The notes: generated by a model not told the origin, from the sequence alone. A stretch of 64,000 nucleotides of DNA from Antrodiella citrinella (GCA_004802725.1 SGPM01000139.1:1-64000), one strand, 5' to 3'; shown: positions 1 to 12,800, counted from the first letter of the stretch. Translations and numbers: made by a program.

Positions 1-702
1 CATGCATTGATGATGAGATCAAGTTGAATAGACTATGATCTTACTCGTAACAATGTCGGACTATGACTCATAAGTAATTTTTCTATCAAAACATGTCCCT
101 ATCAAAAGCCCTACTTTGCGACAAGCCCCTCTCACGTTCCGTGTGAGGGGCTTGATCTGAGCCTAGTCGTATGCATTCGGATAGGTATGATTATATAACT
201 CTGACACCTGCAGTTACCGAACGACGATGAGCTCACGCTCAAATACCGTGAGGGTGAGTTCAGCATTCCTACGAATTTCTGTGGGTGTTGTTAGAAATTC
301 CCCACCGCTAGCATACAGTAGATAAGGCCTCGATAAGGACGTACCGTTGGATTATGAAACACCATTTCATATGAGCGACTTCCTGTCAGTGCCATGTAAG
401 AACGTTATGGACCAAGCCCACTCCAGGTTCCGTGTCGGTCATATATTAGTCAAAACGGCCTGATGAGTGCCTCTCATGAAATCTATGTGAGCAGTGCCAG
501 GATTGGGGGGATCAGAGACAGAGCAAGTCAACTTAAGCTTGAATGAAGTTCCAACGTGAACAAAAGGTGACGTGACCAAACGCGCTAGTAGAGCACGTGA
601 TAAGTGACACACGCGGCGCCACGTGTCACGCACGGTGCTCAGTGCTCACTGCCGACTCTTTTGCGATTACCACTAGCATCTACTGTACTACGACCTACGA
701 CA
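1..702. other. Intergenic region upstream of FEN1
   Basis: I see no convincing gene here. The region holds a near-perfect stem-loop at 122-154, listed separately. The last 100 bp form the presumed FEN1 promoter. No clear TATA box is visible. Confidence 0.5.
122..154. repeat. Inverted repeat (stem-loop)
   Basis: The arms at 122-135 and 141-154 pair at 13 of 14 positions around a 5-nt loop, giving a GC-rich hairpin. Its function is unknown. It lies about 550 bp upstream of the FEN1 start. Confidence 0.6.
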
Positions 703-2470
703 ATGGGTATCAAAGGTCTGACCGCACTTATTTCTGAACATTCGCCCAAAGCCATTACTGTGAGTCGTCCGACATGACCTGCCTTGGACTGTCTCACAAT
801 TCGCAACACAGGAGCATGAAATCAAGACCCTATTCGGACGCAAAGTTGCAATCGACGCGTCCATGTCCATGTACCAATTTCTGATAGCTGTGAGACAGAA
901 GGACGGAGAACTGTTGACGAATGACGCAGGCGAGATAACAAGGTACCGTGTTGCAGATCCCTCAATTTGTTCACCAAAATACTGACATGGGTCCAAGTCA
1001 TCTTATGGGCTTCTTCTACCGGACTATTCGCATAGTGGAGAACGGTATCAAGCCGGTATACGTGTTTGATGGAAAGCCACCAGACCTGAAAGCCGGAGTG
1101 GTAAGTTATCCAAAGTTCCAATGCGTCAGATGATAACACGTTCGCAATTAGCTCAAGAACCGCTATGAAAAGAGAGAAGAGGCGAAGGAAGAAGGAGAGG
1201 AAGCGAAAGAGACAGGTGTGTGGTTTTCTTCTGTTACACCCCAATTCCTGATATCATTCCCCTTTTGCTGCAAGGTACCGCTGAGGATATCGAACGTCTC
1301 ACCAGGCGAACAGTGAAGGTCACGAGGGAACACAATGAGGAGTGTCGGAGGTTACTGACGCTTATGGGAATTCCGTTTGTGGTTGCACCGTCTGAAGCAG
1401 AGGCGCAATGTGCAGAGCTTGCACGAGGTGGAAAGGTGCGTGACTCTCCCCTTTCATAACTTGATTGCATTAGTAACATCATGCAGGTTTACGCAGCTGG
1501 CTCCGAAGACATGGACACGTTGACCTTCAATGCGCCCATCTTGCTAAGACATCTTACTTTTTCGGAAGCTCGTAAAGCACCCATTAGTGAAATCAACCTG
1601 TCGAAAGCTCTGGAAGGACTTGAAATGGACATGTCGCAAGTACGTCTCCCCTCTATCATTCAGTTATCTACCTTCTGACCGACCTCTCAAGTTCGTCGAC
1701 CTGTGTATACTGCTCGGCTGTGACTATCTGGAACCTATCAAAGGTGTCGGTCCCAAGTCCGCTTTGAAGCTCGTCAGGGAGCATGGGTCACTGGATAAGG
1801 TCCTTGAACATCTCCGAGAGAAGTACATCTTTTCACTCTCTCTCTTCCCCGTTAGCGTCGGCATTAACAGTCTTATAGAGCGACATCCAAAGAAGATGCA
1901 GGCGACGAGGGCAAGAAGAAGAAGGGCGGTATCCAGGTTCCTGAAGAATGGCCATGGGAAGAAGCGAAGAAGTTCTTCTTGAAGCCGGACGTGACACCAG
2001 CTGACGAGTTGGAGGTATGTACAGTCTATGTCTTTTGTGAGGTACCTGTACTCATCTGTGCTTACAGATTGAGTGGAAAAACCCAGATGTAGATGGACTG
2101 GTCCAATTCCTTGTTACGGAGAAAGGTTTCAAGTGAGTCACTGTGACCGAATACTAGACAAGATCTGTCATACTCAAGTGTTTACAGCGAGGAGCGAGTA
2201 AGAAAGGGAGCGGAGAAGTTGTCTAAGTTCCTCAACGCCAAACAACAAGGCAGGTTGGATGGATTTTTCACTGTCAAGCCTAAGGCGGCCTCTCCCAAGA
2301 AGTCAGATAGCAAAGACAAGTCAAAGGGAAAGGGAAAGGTTGAACCAAAGGGGACCAAGCGAAAGGTGAGTTTCGCACCGAGGTTATGTGACGGAGGTGT
2401 TAACAAGATTATGTAGACTGCCGACAAAGACGAGGGGAAAGCAGGAAGTAGCAAAAAGACGAAAAAGTAG
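703..2470 (+). CDS. FEN1: Flap endonuclease 1 (FEN1/Rad27)
   Basis: Structure-specific 5' flap endonuclease of the XPG/Rad2 family. It processes Okazaki fragments and acts in long-patch base excision repair in the nucleus. The start [10 protein letters not shown] is the invariant family N-terminus. After splicing at least eight introns I can follow the acidic metal-binding residues: IDAS in the N-region, YVFDGKPP, the APSEAEAQC helix with two Glu, [10 protein letters not shown] with two Asp, and LLGCDYL. The helix-hairpin-helix [13 protein letters not shown] follows. A C-terminal PCNA-interaction box (QGRLDGFF) and a Lys-rich tail are present. The last intron (donor near 2365) places the stop at 2468-2470. 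All expected catalytic residues are intact, so the enzyme should be functional. It converges on the NOP12-like gene, with about 850 bp between them. Confidence 0.95.
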
Positions 2471-3321
2471 ACGTCTTTGCTACTTTTTTGCTTCGTATTT
2501 ATTTGTGCCAGGATCATCTTCTGTTATCGCATATTCTCAAGTCAGGTTTTGTAAGTTCAGGATATCGTGTAGCTTTCCATCGTTCAATGATACGTTTGTG
2601 CTGTCGAAGAGACCCCATTCGCACACGACGAAGTCATGTGCCAAGTCCATACTATACTTGTGTCGTTTACGCTCTACTACCTGCGTTACGAGCACCTGAA
2701 CAAGGATGAGGAAAATGCACGTGAACGACAATAAAGCTTGCAACCTTGTTTCTACGAGTCATGAACGGTAGCTCTCCGTGGCCGACACTGTTGGCCAATT
2801 GGGCTAACCGACAGAGCCTCTTGCGATCACGACTCGTCAGCCATCGACTGAGTCTTTGTTCCAGATAGAATGAGCAGGCTTGATCTGAATCCATGACCGA
2901 TGTAGCTGCGAAGTATGGCCTCCTTTGACTCCCGACCAATACCCGAGCTCCCTCTACCAAAGCGCCTCTGTCGGTTATTATGTCCCCATTGTTGGAAACA
3001 GTGAAGACGTGGAAGTCGAAAGCTTCGATCCGAGGCTCGACCTGGTGCAGAATCGCCCTCGATTTCATGTCGCACGAGTAGATGACATCAGGAATGCGAA
3101 TGCACACAGCGAGGAAACTACCATTAGTCGAGAACGAGATGTATTGGCACCATGCCCCCCCGGAAAGTTGATCCTGGAGTAGATATTCCGGACGAGTACC
3201 TTTTGGTGCCCAGAGGTCCCAGACGCAGATTCCGGTGTGGGTACGAACACCGCCAGGATATGCGATGAGTCATGATCATAAGAAGGAAAGTTTGAAGCTT
3301 GAAGCTTGGATACGACAACAT
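2471..3321. other. Convergent intergenic region
   Basis: This lies between the 3' ends of FEN1 (+) and the NOP12-like gene (-). Open frames of up to 146 codons exist on the minus strand, but none has recognisable domains or supporting introns. It probably holds the two 3' UTRs and spacer. Confidence 0.5.
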
Positions 3322-5374
3322 CTACTTCTTCGTATTCAGTTTCGATATCGCCTTCTCACTCCTCACCCTCCCCTTCTTCTTATCACCACCAGCCTTCGAT
3401 TTGTAATCGTTCGGACGCTTCCTCGACCTTTCTCGATCGCTGATCTTCGACTTCACGCCTTTCTCGATCAACGCCATCTTGCTCTTCGCTACCTTCTTCG
3501 CCAGACGACGAGTTACACGATCCGCGTCTCCCTTCTTCACATCCTTTCTCTCTTCCTTCGAAAGATGAGATATCTTTGCTCCAAGGTTGGGGTCGCCCTT
3601 GGGTACGGGAGCCGAGGGGACACGTCGCGACGAGGCAGCAGCCTGAGGATTGGGCGGCGGGGCATTCTTTCGGCTGGGAGGAATTTTGGTCTTCGCGCCT
3701 GGAAGAGTCTTGCATCGCTGTACGCGCAGTTTGCGTTTGGCGAATTTCAGGCGGAGCTCCTCCATGGACAAAATCTCATCCACACATTCTCGATCCTGCA
3801 AAGCCGTCAGTTACAGCACGGAAGTCGTAAAATATGTACGTACCGCGAACTGTACATAAGCGAATCCTTTCCCAAGTAACGTATCCTTGTCTCGGATGAT
3901 GCGCACTCGCTTTACCCAAGAGCTGGGCCTGATAGTCGGTTGACCTTCCGCATCATCGTCGTCTTCTACCTCGGAGTCATGGTCCTGGTTCGCGGATGGT
4001 GGTCCTCGCTCCACAGACATCAAGCCCTCGAAGAATACCCTCAAATCTTCCTCCTTGCTAGCAAAATCTAGGTTGCCAACAAAGACCGTCAACTTCGGAT
4101 CTCCACTGATCTCTCCACTCTTTCCTGCCGTCGTAGCAATGTCTGTGCGGGCAACGTCCGCCCGAAGAGTTCGTTCCAGGAATGATGTACCATCACATTT
4201 CGCCGCGGCGAGCTTGGCTGCCTCGTAAGGATCCATAGTTGGAACCAGGGGAGGTAGATTTGCAGGCCGAGTGCCAGCATCCGGTACGGGATGCGCAAAC
4301 ACGACGTACGCGTTGACAGAATCAATGCCAGAATGAATCTCGCTTTTGAAGAATGCAACCCGTTTCTTTTCTGCTGGTGTAAGGAATTTCTTCTCCAGTA
4401 CAGCGACCCCGTCATCGTCGCCTCCCTGCGCGGCTCGCCATGATGCAATGCGGTCGCGGTCGTGTTGCCTGGGTTCGGATTCAACTTCCTTCTGCTTGCC
4501 TTTTGTGTCTTTGCCATCCTCCCCTTCTGCTGGAGGTGCGGTAGGTTTTTGAAACGCGACAGATCGAAGACGAACTGACTCGATCTTTGCGGAAGGGACG
4601 AATGATAGGATATGCTTCTTCAGTTGCTTCAGCAATGGCTAGACAAGACAAAGTGAGTTTGACGAGTGAAAGATGGGAGCTCACCACATACCCTGTTTTT
4701 TGCAACCTCTACAGCGACATTCCCAACAAAAATCGTACGAGCATCACGTTGTTCATTCGTCTCGTCCTCAGGTTTGACCTTCGTCGTCGCTTTCCTCGCT
4801 CTATTCTTCGACTTTCCCCCCTCCAAAAGGCTCTCATGCACAAGCTTGGAAGGATCGATATCTTCGTCGCCGGAAATCTCATCGTCACTGATGGGCTGTA
4901 CGGTTTCTTCCACAGTCTTAGCTGCCTTCTTGCTACTCGCGGGTTTCAGAGCTTTTTTGGAGGTTTCTGCTTCGTCTTCAGGGGCATCGATGACAACCTT
5001 CTTGATCTTCTTCTCTTTCTTCGGCTTCTCATCTGCGGTAAACGGCACAGATCCCCTTTCTGCTCAGACTGTCATAAATTTGCAAAGTGTGTTTGAGGCC
5101 AATTGGACTCACTGGTTTTCGTTCGCTTTGAGCTAGAGGGTGTGTTCACCTCCTCAGGTAGCTTGCGCTTGGCAGAACTAGATGAAGCGTTTTCAGCAGC
5201 AGCAGTGCTCTTGGCCGCAGGTCTTTTCGGTTCTGCTGATGCTTTCACCTGTACATTGCGTTCAGAATCAGCCGTGCGAAACAAGAACGTTGAACTCACC
5301 GTAGACGCGAACAGACCATCATCAATCAATTTATCTTTCGCTGCCCCTCCCAATAGAAATGAAGAGAGACTCAT
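3322..5374 (-). CDS. NOP12: NOP12/RBM34-like nucleolar RRM protein
   Basis: Nucleolar RNA-binding protein of the Nop12 (yeast) / RBM34 (human) type, which acts in 60S subunit and 5.8S/25S rRNA maturation. The start MSLSSFLLGGAAKDKL is followed by a Ser/Ala/Lys-rich region and an acidic stretch with Lys tracts. Two RNA-recognition motifs follow. RRM1 begins RTIFVGNV and carries the long internal insertion typical of Nop12. RRM2 begins TVFVGNLDF (RNP2) and ends with RNP1 GKGFAYVQF. The C-terminus (3322-3800) is very basic with many Lys/Arg runs, fitting nucleolar retention. Introns lie near 3800, 4630, 5050 and 5250-5300. The gene is divergently transcribed from the YEATS2-like gene, with only 163 bp between start codons. 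Confidence 0.85.
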
Positions 5375-5537
5375 CGTGTGATAGGGATGTTGTATAGTAG
5401 ACACTGGAAAGAAGAGCAATCATGGTGGAAATATTTTGGCGCCCACGATCTAAATAGCGGCTCCGAGTCCGAGCATGTGGACTTCGCGTCAAATCTGTCT
5501 TCTTTCCCTCCTACCAACCCAAACTGCTCACACATGC
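5375..5537. promoter_or_regulatory. Compact divergent promoter, NOP12 / YEATS2-like
   Basis: The two start codons, pointing apart, are 163 bp apart, so both genes must share this promoter. I see no canonical TATA box, only an AT-rich patch around 5395-5460. This is inferred from gene layout, not from a recognised motif. Confidence 0.5.
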
Positions 5538-8500
5538 ATGTCGACCTACAGCGAATCCGACGAAGCGACTGTGGTAGATGAAAGACCAGCCAAACGACAG
5601 CGACGTGACCGTGAGTCTACCTGCTCAAAATGCCGTGATCCTATCGATGTGAACTCGATATTAGCGGGACCACCGTCATGCAGGCAGCTTCTCCTTGAGG
5701 AGGTGGACTTAGAGATTGCTCTACGTGAACGACTGTTGAAGACAATTCAGTCGAGAATCACTTGGGCTCTTTTGCTACAAGAACATACTTCGAGAGCAGT
5801 ACACAGTACGCATCTTCCAGTCTATCGATCTTGACCTCTTACTAAAGATTGGGTAGGCACAAATGATACAACGTTCCGAGACGCTTCCATTGACGCGTTA
5901 GAAGCTGCTGAAGCACCATGTTTTGTGCTTTTCGACAGGCCATTGAGACCTATCGAACGCCTGGCGCCAGTATCTGCCACCCCGACGTCAGTGGACACCC
6001 CCTCAGAGGCAACCGCGACCATCCCACTTCCACCGCAACCGCCCTCTAGGACCAGAGGTGTCAACCGCTCGTCTCGCGCACCACCCAAGAAACTGCTTTT
6101 TCTGAGGAATACGACAGTCTTCCCAGCGCAGATCGTGAAACTCGCCTGTTCGGACTGCTCACGCACGGATTTCTCCAGTCTTCAAGGTCTGCTAAATCAC
6201 TGTCGCCTGAGACATCACCGCGAGTTCGGGAGTCACGACGAGTGCGTTCAGAGCAGTGCCGTTCTGGTGGAAGGCGAAGAACAACAGAGTTGGGTGGTTG
6301 CAAATGGGACAGAAGTAGCTGGAATCAGTTTGCCTGGGTTACGGCGACTGTTTGAAATCGCTGTAGGAGGCAGCCATGCAATTCTTCCTGTTACCCTTCC
6401 ATCTGCAGCTACTCAACCTGTTGGAGAGCCAGTGTCGGCCAACTCGGACGGGGCTATAATCGCAGCCGGAGACATCAATGCCATTGCTGCGACCTCACTG
6501 CTGACGCGGACATTGGGACACCACGAAGATACACCGGCGCTGGCCCCCTTCTTAGGACGTGTACCTAAGAAACGGCGTATCAACCTATATGAGACGAATG
6601 AGGTCGCTGACCTTTTCGGAGGCTCAGATGAGAGACTCGATCATCGGATATGGCGTCCTCGATACGCGGGACGGAGTCAAACGATCAATATTCCAACGGA
6701 CGTCGATCCCTCCCCTCCAACATCTCTGGTAATTGCTCAGCCCGGACTACGTGAGCACCTGAGTCCACACCAAGGTCTTTTGCATGGTGCTGCCGGAAGT
6801 CGTTTCCACATTTTGGCCCGCGTGGCCGTAGAAGACTACAGTTTCTGGATACCTTCGAGTGAGATTTCTTTGTTGGTAGTACTCAGCCGTACATGCAGAC
6901 TGACATGAATACAGATAAACGTTCGCAATCATTTACACACCACACGCACCGTTGGAGACTACACATTTCATCACCATCCTACGTATGTGTAGCATTCGTT
7001 ATCAGCCTTTGCTGCCTGCTCATAGTGTGGTACATCGTTTTCCTTATGCAGAGCATACCTCTCATCAGTTTCCTTGACAAGATCACGATCAAATGTTTGA
7101 CTGACCCACCTCCATCGACGTTCAGCCACCCCATCATTCTGGAAGGTCCTCCTTTCGTCGTCACCGGCATTACAGACCACCCTTTTCTCGCAAGTCTAGA
7201 ATTCGCATGGGCCAGTCCAGAACGGAATGCGCCTATGATCGTCGAACATTGGGTGGAGGTTATTTCAATTACCACCCGTATTATTCGGACAATTTGCTCA
7301 TATCGCTTACACAGTTGGACCCTTTGCGCCTCAACACACCTGTTAGTGGTGACCAGCAAGTGTTCGATGTCGAGCTTGATCGCAATACCGAGCTACTGCC
7401 TGTGCGAGTGCATTCTGACATAGTCAGCTGGGATGCGGTCGCAGTGCACCCCAACGCTCATGAGGACACCTCCGTTGGACTGGTGGTCAACTATGCGGCT
7501 CCTTTTGAAAATGATCGAAAGAAAGATCAGACATCGAATTCCCCAGGTCAGTCTCGTTATAGAATACCCGCTGAATTTCCGCTACACACACACTGACTGA
7601 AATCCGTTCGACGCGATTTGGCAACTGAAAACGAAACATCCAGAACACGAACGCCTCGCCAAGCTGCTGAGTCAAGTTCCACTGACTTTGAAAGGTTCGT
7701 ACATTCTCAGGTCGAGTGTTTCCTGGACCGACATGTCTGATCATCATTGTCAAAGATGTGAAAGGGCGTCTGACTAGGGAAATGCCGTACCATATGGCGT
7801 CGACTCCCATGCACTTCCTGAACCTTGTGCATGGGCGGCGCAAAGCTGTGGAAGTGAGTTCTCCTTGTGTGTCCCCGTGTGTGTCTGGATGCTGACGATC
7901 ACTGCCCTTTGACTTCTATCTGTCATCTATTTCGATCTCAAGTGGGCCAGGGCACGGACTCTACGCGAACTATATGAAAAGGCTTGCGCTGATGATGCAA
8001 GCGATAAATTGGATGAACCTCCGCGTTCGTCACTGACGATTGTGGACGTTTATCGCTGGTTAGAGGCGGAAGGTCATTTCCCGCGAGATGTCAAGGCGAA
8101 GGTTTTGCCATCCCGCCCCAAAGAAGTTTTGACAGACGCAGACGTCGAGGAATCAAGTTCATCCACGCGCTCGGCTCTCTACTGTCACCGCTGTGGATTG
8201 CATATCTCGTATCATACGGACCATCAGGCTCGCAGCGCATCTACTGCTACGCAAGCAAGAGAGTCGGTCTCTATAGTGGAGACTTCTTGGACGGCTTGTA
8301 CAGACTTCGTGGCTGAACCTTCGCTCATGCCTGTCGTGGACGTCGGAAAGGTGATGAATTCGAGACGGACTGGTCCCTCAAGCGACCTCCGCCCCCCGTT
8401 TCCTCTGCCTCTGAACGCCCTCTTGGCTGCAGCAGATCCAGACATGGTCCTGGCCATACAAGCCCTCCTCCAGAGAAGCAATCTGCCTTGTTACGGTGGA

Positions 8501-8821
8501 ATCGGTGATAGCGAAATGTCGGCCTCTACGAAATCTGATATTGAAACGGCGCTGGCGCCTCCCGCAATTTTATCGTTGCTCACACGATCGATGGCAAAAC
8601 TGTTGTTACGAGGCGGGGTCGAGGTGTATCGTCAAGACGAAAAAGCCTCGCAACGACAGTCTGGGCGGGGGAGGGCCTCGATTACGGACCAGATGAAGAA
8701 GCAAGTGCTTACACCATCGCACATTTTGCGAGGAATGGGGTACGGTGCTCTCGGAGACGATTCACTGCGGATAATCGCAGCCCTGGTGATCGGGAGGTTG
8801 GAAACCGAGCGATCTGAGTGA
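5538..8821 (+). CDS. YEATS-domain protein, YEATS2-like
   Basis: Probable histone-acyl-lysine reader related to metazoan YEATS2 (ATAC complex subunit). The start MSTYSESDEATVVDERPAKR fits a basic, disordered N-terminus. A short Cys pair (CSKC) and a helix follow. A C2H2-like finger (CSDC...NHCRLRHH, about 6140-6220) then runs into the segment REFGSHDECVQ. The YEATS fold is spread over spliced exons at about 6790-7390. Its parts are SRFHILARVAVEDY, THRWRLHISSP, FSHPIILEGPPFVV, LASLEFAW, then EHWVELDPLRLN and FDVELDRN, which align in order with the YEATS2 strand pattern. One internal intron uses an unusual donor (GTTATT, about 7257). The C-terminus has another CxxC-xH motif (YCHRCGLHISYH) and a helical region that may correspond to the YEATS2 histone fold (inference). 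An AF9/Taf14-type YEATS protein is less likely because of the finger and length. Confidence 0.8.
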
Positions 8822-9556
8822 TCGTAGATGGGACGATCTAATGTTCTCTACATACGCAGATTCGCATTGACTGTCGTTCTCTTCGTATTGCACATAGCAG
8901 TGATAGCACGCGGTCCCGACGAGATTCCAGTTGGAAAGGCACGCGACAGTGGCGACACAAGTAATTCTGGTATGAGAATACTGAGCGCGTGATGGCGGCG
9001 CAAGCTTAAATATGAACGTCCGCATGCTACAACTTCCACAAATGGATTCTAGCTGCCCAAGTAAATTGCCTTACATAATTTTTGCCCAGCAATATGGAAA
9101 AGTTCGGGGTGCCTGGCTCGTGGTCGTGATGGCTGTCGATGAGCTCGAGGTCGGTGTCAGCGGAGGTGGTGGTTTGTCGTCAGATCAGTCGCAACTGAGG
9201 GCGGCGGATAGACCTGAGAACAAGAGACTTGTGCGGTTGCAGACGGAGGCGATAGTACTCTCGATAGAATCTGGGGATCGGGAGGTACTACAGTAAACCC
9301 GGCCTTACCGTTATGCTGCCGCCCATCCTGAATTACATGAGTGCCGGCCCCCTTGCCCACGCAAAGAAAAAACAAAATACACCCATCTTTCCGTTCACAG
9401 CCCAGCCCTTCTTCCCCGTCACGCACTTCATTCTGGCACAAACATACAAAACTGACCGCGAAACCTTCTGGAACGGTTTCGCCGTCAGCTCACTCTCATT
9501 TGCTGACTGCGGTTTCTCTCCTTCCCTCCCCCTTCTATCCCTTGCGCTCACAAGCC
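8822..9556. other. Intergenic region with pyrimidine-rich leader
   Basis: No gene is supported. The last 60 bp before the DUF6534 start (about 9497-9550) are strongly C/T-rich, as is common around fungal transcription starts. Confidence 0.5.
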
Positions 9557-11660
9557 ATGTCGCTTCTCTTCAGCAAGGATGCCACCATTGGCGCAATCTT
9601 CGTTGGTTTTGCTGCCTCCTCCGCGTACGTTGCCCGTTCCGCTGTCGCTCAATCCTTTCGCTGACGCGCGCTGCAGACTCTTCGGTGTTCTCTGTTCACA
9701 AACATGGTCATACATGAATCGGTACCCATTGGATAGAACAGCTTACAAGCTCTTGGTAAGTTCCCTCGCTATCGCTTCTCGACAATCGACTCACTCCGCT
9801 TGTTCTTAGGTTGCGTTGGTGTGGTACGTTGGAGCGGTTAGCGACCTATTGTGTTTTAGACGCTCACACGGCGGTGACAGGTTGATCGAGCTTGTTGATC
9901 AAGCATTCATCGGCCATGCATGCTACTACTACTCTGTCAGGTGCGTATTCACGTTCGTCAAGGAGCGCACAGGAGGGAACTTACAAAGCGGTGTAGTGGA
10001 TGGGGGAATCCGTTGGTATTCCTCAAGAAACCAGTATGGTGAGTGCAATTCGGTTGCGCTTATTCGTGATCGGTAGTATCTGACATTTTCTGACATTCTT
10101 AGGTCGCTCATCGTGAGTTCAAGTCCCCTCGCAACTGTCCAGTATTGACCACTTGATGCGCAATAGCTGCAAGTGACGTTAGGCGTAAGTGACATTCAGC
10201 CGTGATAGCACTTGCGACGATACTCGTTGCTCATTTATCTCATTAGGCCTTTGACGGAGCGATTGTAAAGATGTACGTTCATCAATGTTTCCTGCTACAT
10301 TCCTATGCTCACACTCTAATTGCAGATGTTTCGCCATGCGGGTGTACCGATGTATGATTTCAACGCAGTCCTGTGGTACTTCCTGTTTATGACTTACGAT
10401 GGTGCAATAGTCTCGCAACGGAACATTCCTGTAACCGTGCTTATCGTGAGTGCCGACTTCCTTCACATACGATCTTCTTGTTGACCAAAGTCACGTATAT
10501 AGATTGCGCTGGCAATAGCCCAACTAGGTAAGTGTTTACCTTGCGCCCAACCGTAAGTATCCCACTCATGCGCTCGATCCTTGGGAATATAGCCTTCGCG
10601 TGCAGTAAGTCTTCGTTTTTTCCTTCTGTCTGTCTGAGTCTGATCTGCTCCACTGTAACAGTTTACACCGCAAAAGCGTAAGCAGCGCTCTTCTGCTGAT
10701 GTAATCATTCTTTCTAATTATTACCGCCGTGTAGTTTCCAGGTCGCCAGTCTTTTAGACGTGGCCAGCCTAAAGGTTTGTCGCTTTTTTGACATGGAAGA
10801 AACATCCAACTCATGTCAATTCGATAGGTTGTTGGCAGTTTGGCGTTGGCACTAGGGGTGGCTACAGACATAGTCACAGCAACAGCCCTTTGCTTCTTTT
10901 TGCGCAACCTTAGAACAGGATACACCAAGTACGTTATCTAGTCTTCTACCTTCGGAGTATCATGGTCTCATCCTCGCATCTCTGCACAGAGATGACTCAT
11001 TGGTCAACAGACTGACACTCTACGCGATCAACACGGGTGTATTATCAAGGTGTGGATCTTTGCCGTACGCGACTTCTTGTGATACTGATCCTTTCCGTCG
11101 CAACAGCGCTTGCAGTCTAACATCGCTCATTCTGGTAGGCTCTTAATGTACTTGGTAGATGCGGAGGAAACTGACGACCTGACAGTACGACCTCATGCCT
11201 GATAACTTCATCTTCATGGCATTTTACTTCGTTCTCACCAAATGTACGTCTGATACCATTTGGTTCTCGTACATGCTGACACTCGTGTCCGTAGTGTATG
11301 GAAACTCCTTCCTTGCAACATTGAACACACGGCGAGTCCTTCGGGGACGAGGAACAGATAACGAGGCAACGACGATGCCGACGTTCCTCATGGTCGGGAA
11401 GCTCACAAAACATGAGCCGAATGACATTGAGATGCATATGCCTTCTTCGCGTTCGATGGTATGTCCTTCTCGTCTGATTTTACGCTGAGAGTCTTTGTTC
11501 AACTTTCCTCCACTCAAAGGGTTCGGCAATGGAGATCGGCGTAGAACAAGAAGTGACTATTAGCAAAGACCCCGTAAGCCCTCTCCGTGCTGTGACGCGA
11601 GTCCATGTTCTCATCCCTTCTAACAAACAGAAACCCTCACAGTACGGACTCGCATACTAG
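9557..11660 (+). CDS. DUF6534-type integral membrane protein
   Basis: Agaricomycete-type multi-pass membrane protein of unknown function. The start MSLLFSKDATIGAIFVGFAAS is followed by the first hydrophobic segment and the family pattern LFGVLCSQTWSYMNRYPLDR...YKLLVALVW. Later exons give WLIELVDQAFIGHACYYYSV and more helices. The diagnostic C-terminal block is MPDNFIFMAFYFVLTKLYGNSFLATLNTRR, listed here in two parts (MPDNFIFMAFYFVLTK, then YGNSFLATLNTRR). A short hydrophilic tail ends YGLAY. At least twelve short introns interrupt the gene, so much of the 2.1 kb is intronic and the middle exons are uncertain. About seven helices are expected. A receptor-like or transport role has been suggested for such proteins, but nothing in the sequence proves one. 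Confidence 0.75.
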
Positions 11661-12800
11661 ACTTTCCTCAAAATCCCCAACGGATCGGATCCTTAGTTTT
11701 TTCAGCAAACTCATTTGAACTCGCCAGGACGCCACAGTACAGCCTCTACCACCATCACTACCACCACAAATTGTCTAACTACCGCACGCGCCACCCTCAC
11801 TACCGTCCCCGTCCCGACGAGCACTGAATCTGGGCGTCGCATTGTATAATCTAGCTCGACCTAAGTCGACATTGTCTCCTCTTGTTTTATTCGGGTGTGT
11901 ACCATACCATTATTCGTTCCATTATTCGTTCCCATTATTCTTCTGTTTTGCATTCTTGCTTGGTTTCTACAGGGGGTGTATTGAGGTGTCCGTGCTTTCG
12001 TTTTCAATATTCTCCCTCTTCATTCGTTCATTGTCTCCATCATCCCAATTTACATTTGCCTTGCTTTTCTCTTCGCATTCTTTCGGCAGGCATCCCCATC
12101 TTCTGTTCAAATGTGTATTAAATTCTTACCCATTGCTTGTATTGCTTAGCATTATATGACCTGTCCTCTGTCTCTCAGAATCCAATCGCACAAAATCACC
12201 ATAATAGAGTCTTGTTTAGAAATATTCTTGCACATATCGCGTGGCAACTTAGGGCAAATTTCGAGGTGAGTACCCCTTCCCGCTCGTTCAAATGGCGTTC
12301 CTGATCCAATTCATTTGGTAAAAAGGGCTAGGAAAGGCTTGATCAAGAAGCACTCAAGATGTCGGCGATGGTCGGCAAGCGTGCTAAGTGTCCTTTGTAG
12401 TCTCGTACATCGCGCACCTGCTTCTCGCATGGACCGGGATGTTGCGACTTGGTTGTGACTCTGTGTGCTCGAGACTGAAGAGTGGTATGCAAGTCACCTC
12501 CCCGTTCTGGTCTAGCAGCTTCTACGGTACATCCCGACGCCCGTGGGGAAACAGGGGATCAATACATCATGAGGAAGTTACTAAATACCCAGAACGGATT
12601 GTCATACCCACAGGCTGTCCATGTCCTAGTGGCTTGTCCGACCTGTCCGTAGTGGCACGAGCAACACGACTTTGCCCCTCCACGACCTTCAGCGACCAGA
12701 CTGCTTGTCATAGCGTTCTTCAACCCATCCAGTGAAGCTCTTGACATATTCCGTCGGTGTCTTATATTGACGTGCTTTGCTAGGTTGCCAAGTTTGAGCT
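11661..12800. other. Intergenic region with short tandem repeat
   Basis: No coding sequence is convincing; open frames on the plus strand at 11842-12159 are T-rich and low in information. A short tandem repeat lies at 11908-11940. The 3' part may hold 5' UTR or UTR introns of the BRI3-like gene (for example a GTGAGT at about 12266). Confidence 0.45.
11908..11940. repeat. Short tandem repeat, 12-bp unit
   Basis: The unit CCATTATTCGTT is present nearly three times in direct succession. It is in non-coding DNA between two genes. Confidence 0.6.

Noticed and set aside
3235..3879. 214-codon plus-strand frame
   Set aside because: Lies opposite the Lys-rich C-terminal exons of the NOP12-like gene and has no domain.
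10105..10135. tRNA B-box-like GAGTTCAAGTCCCC
   Set aside because: Lies within the exon/intron mosaic of the DUF6534 gene. No A box or cloverleaf can be formed around it.
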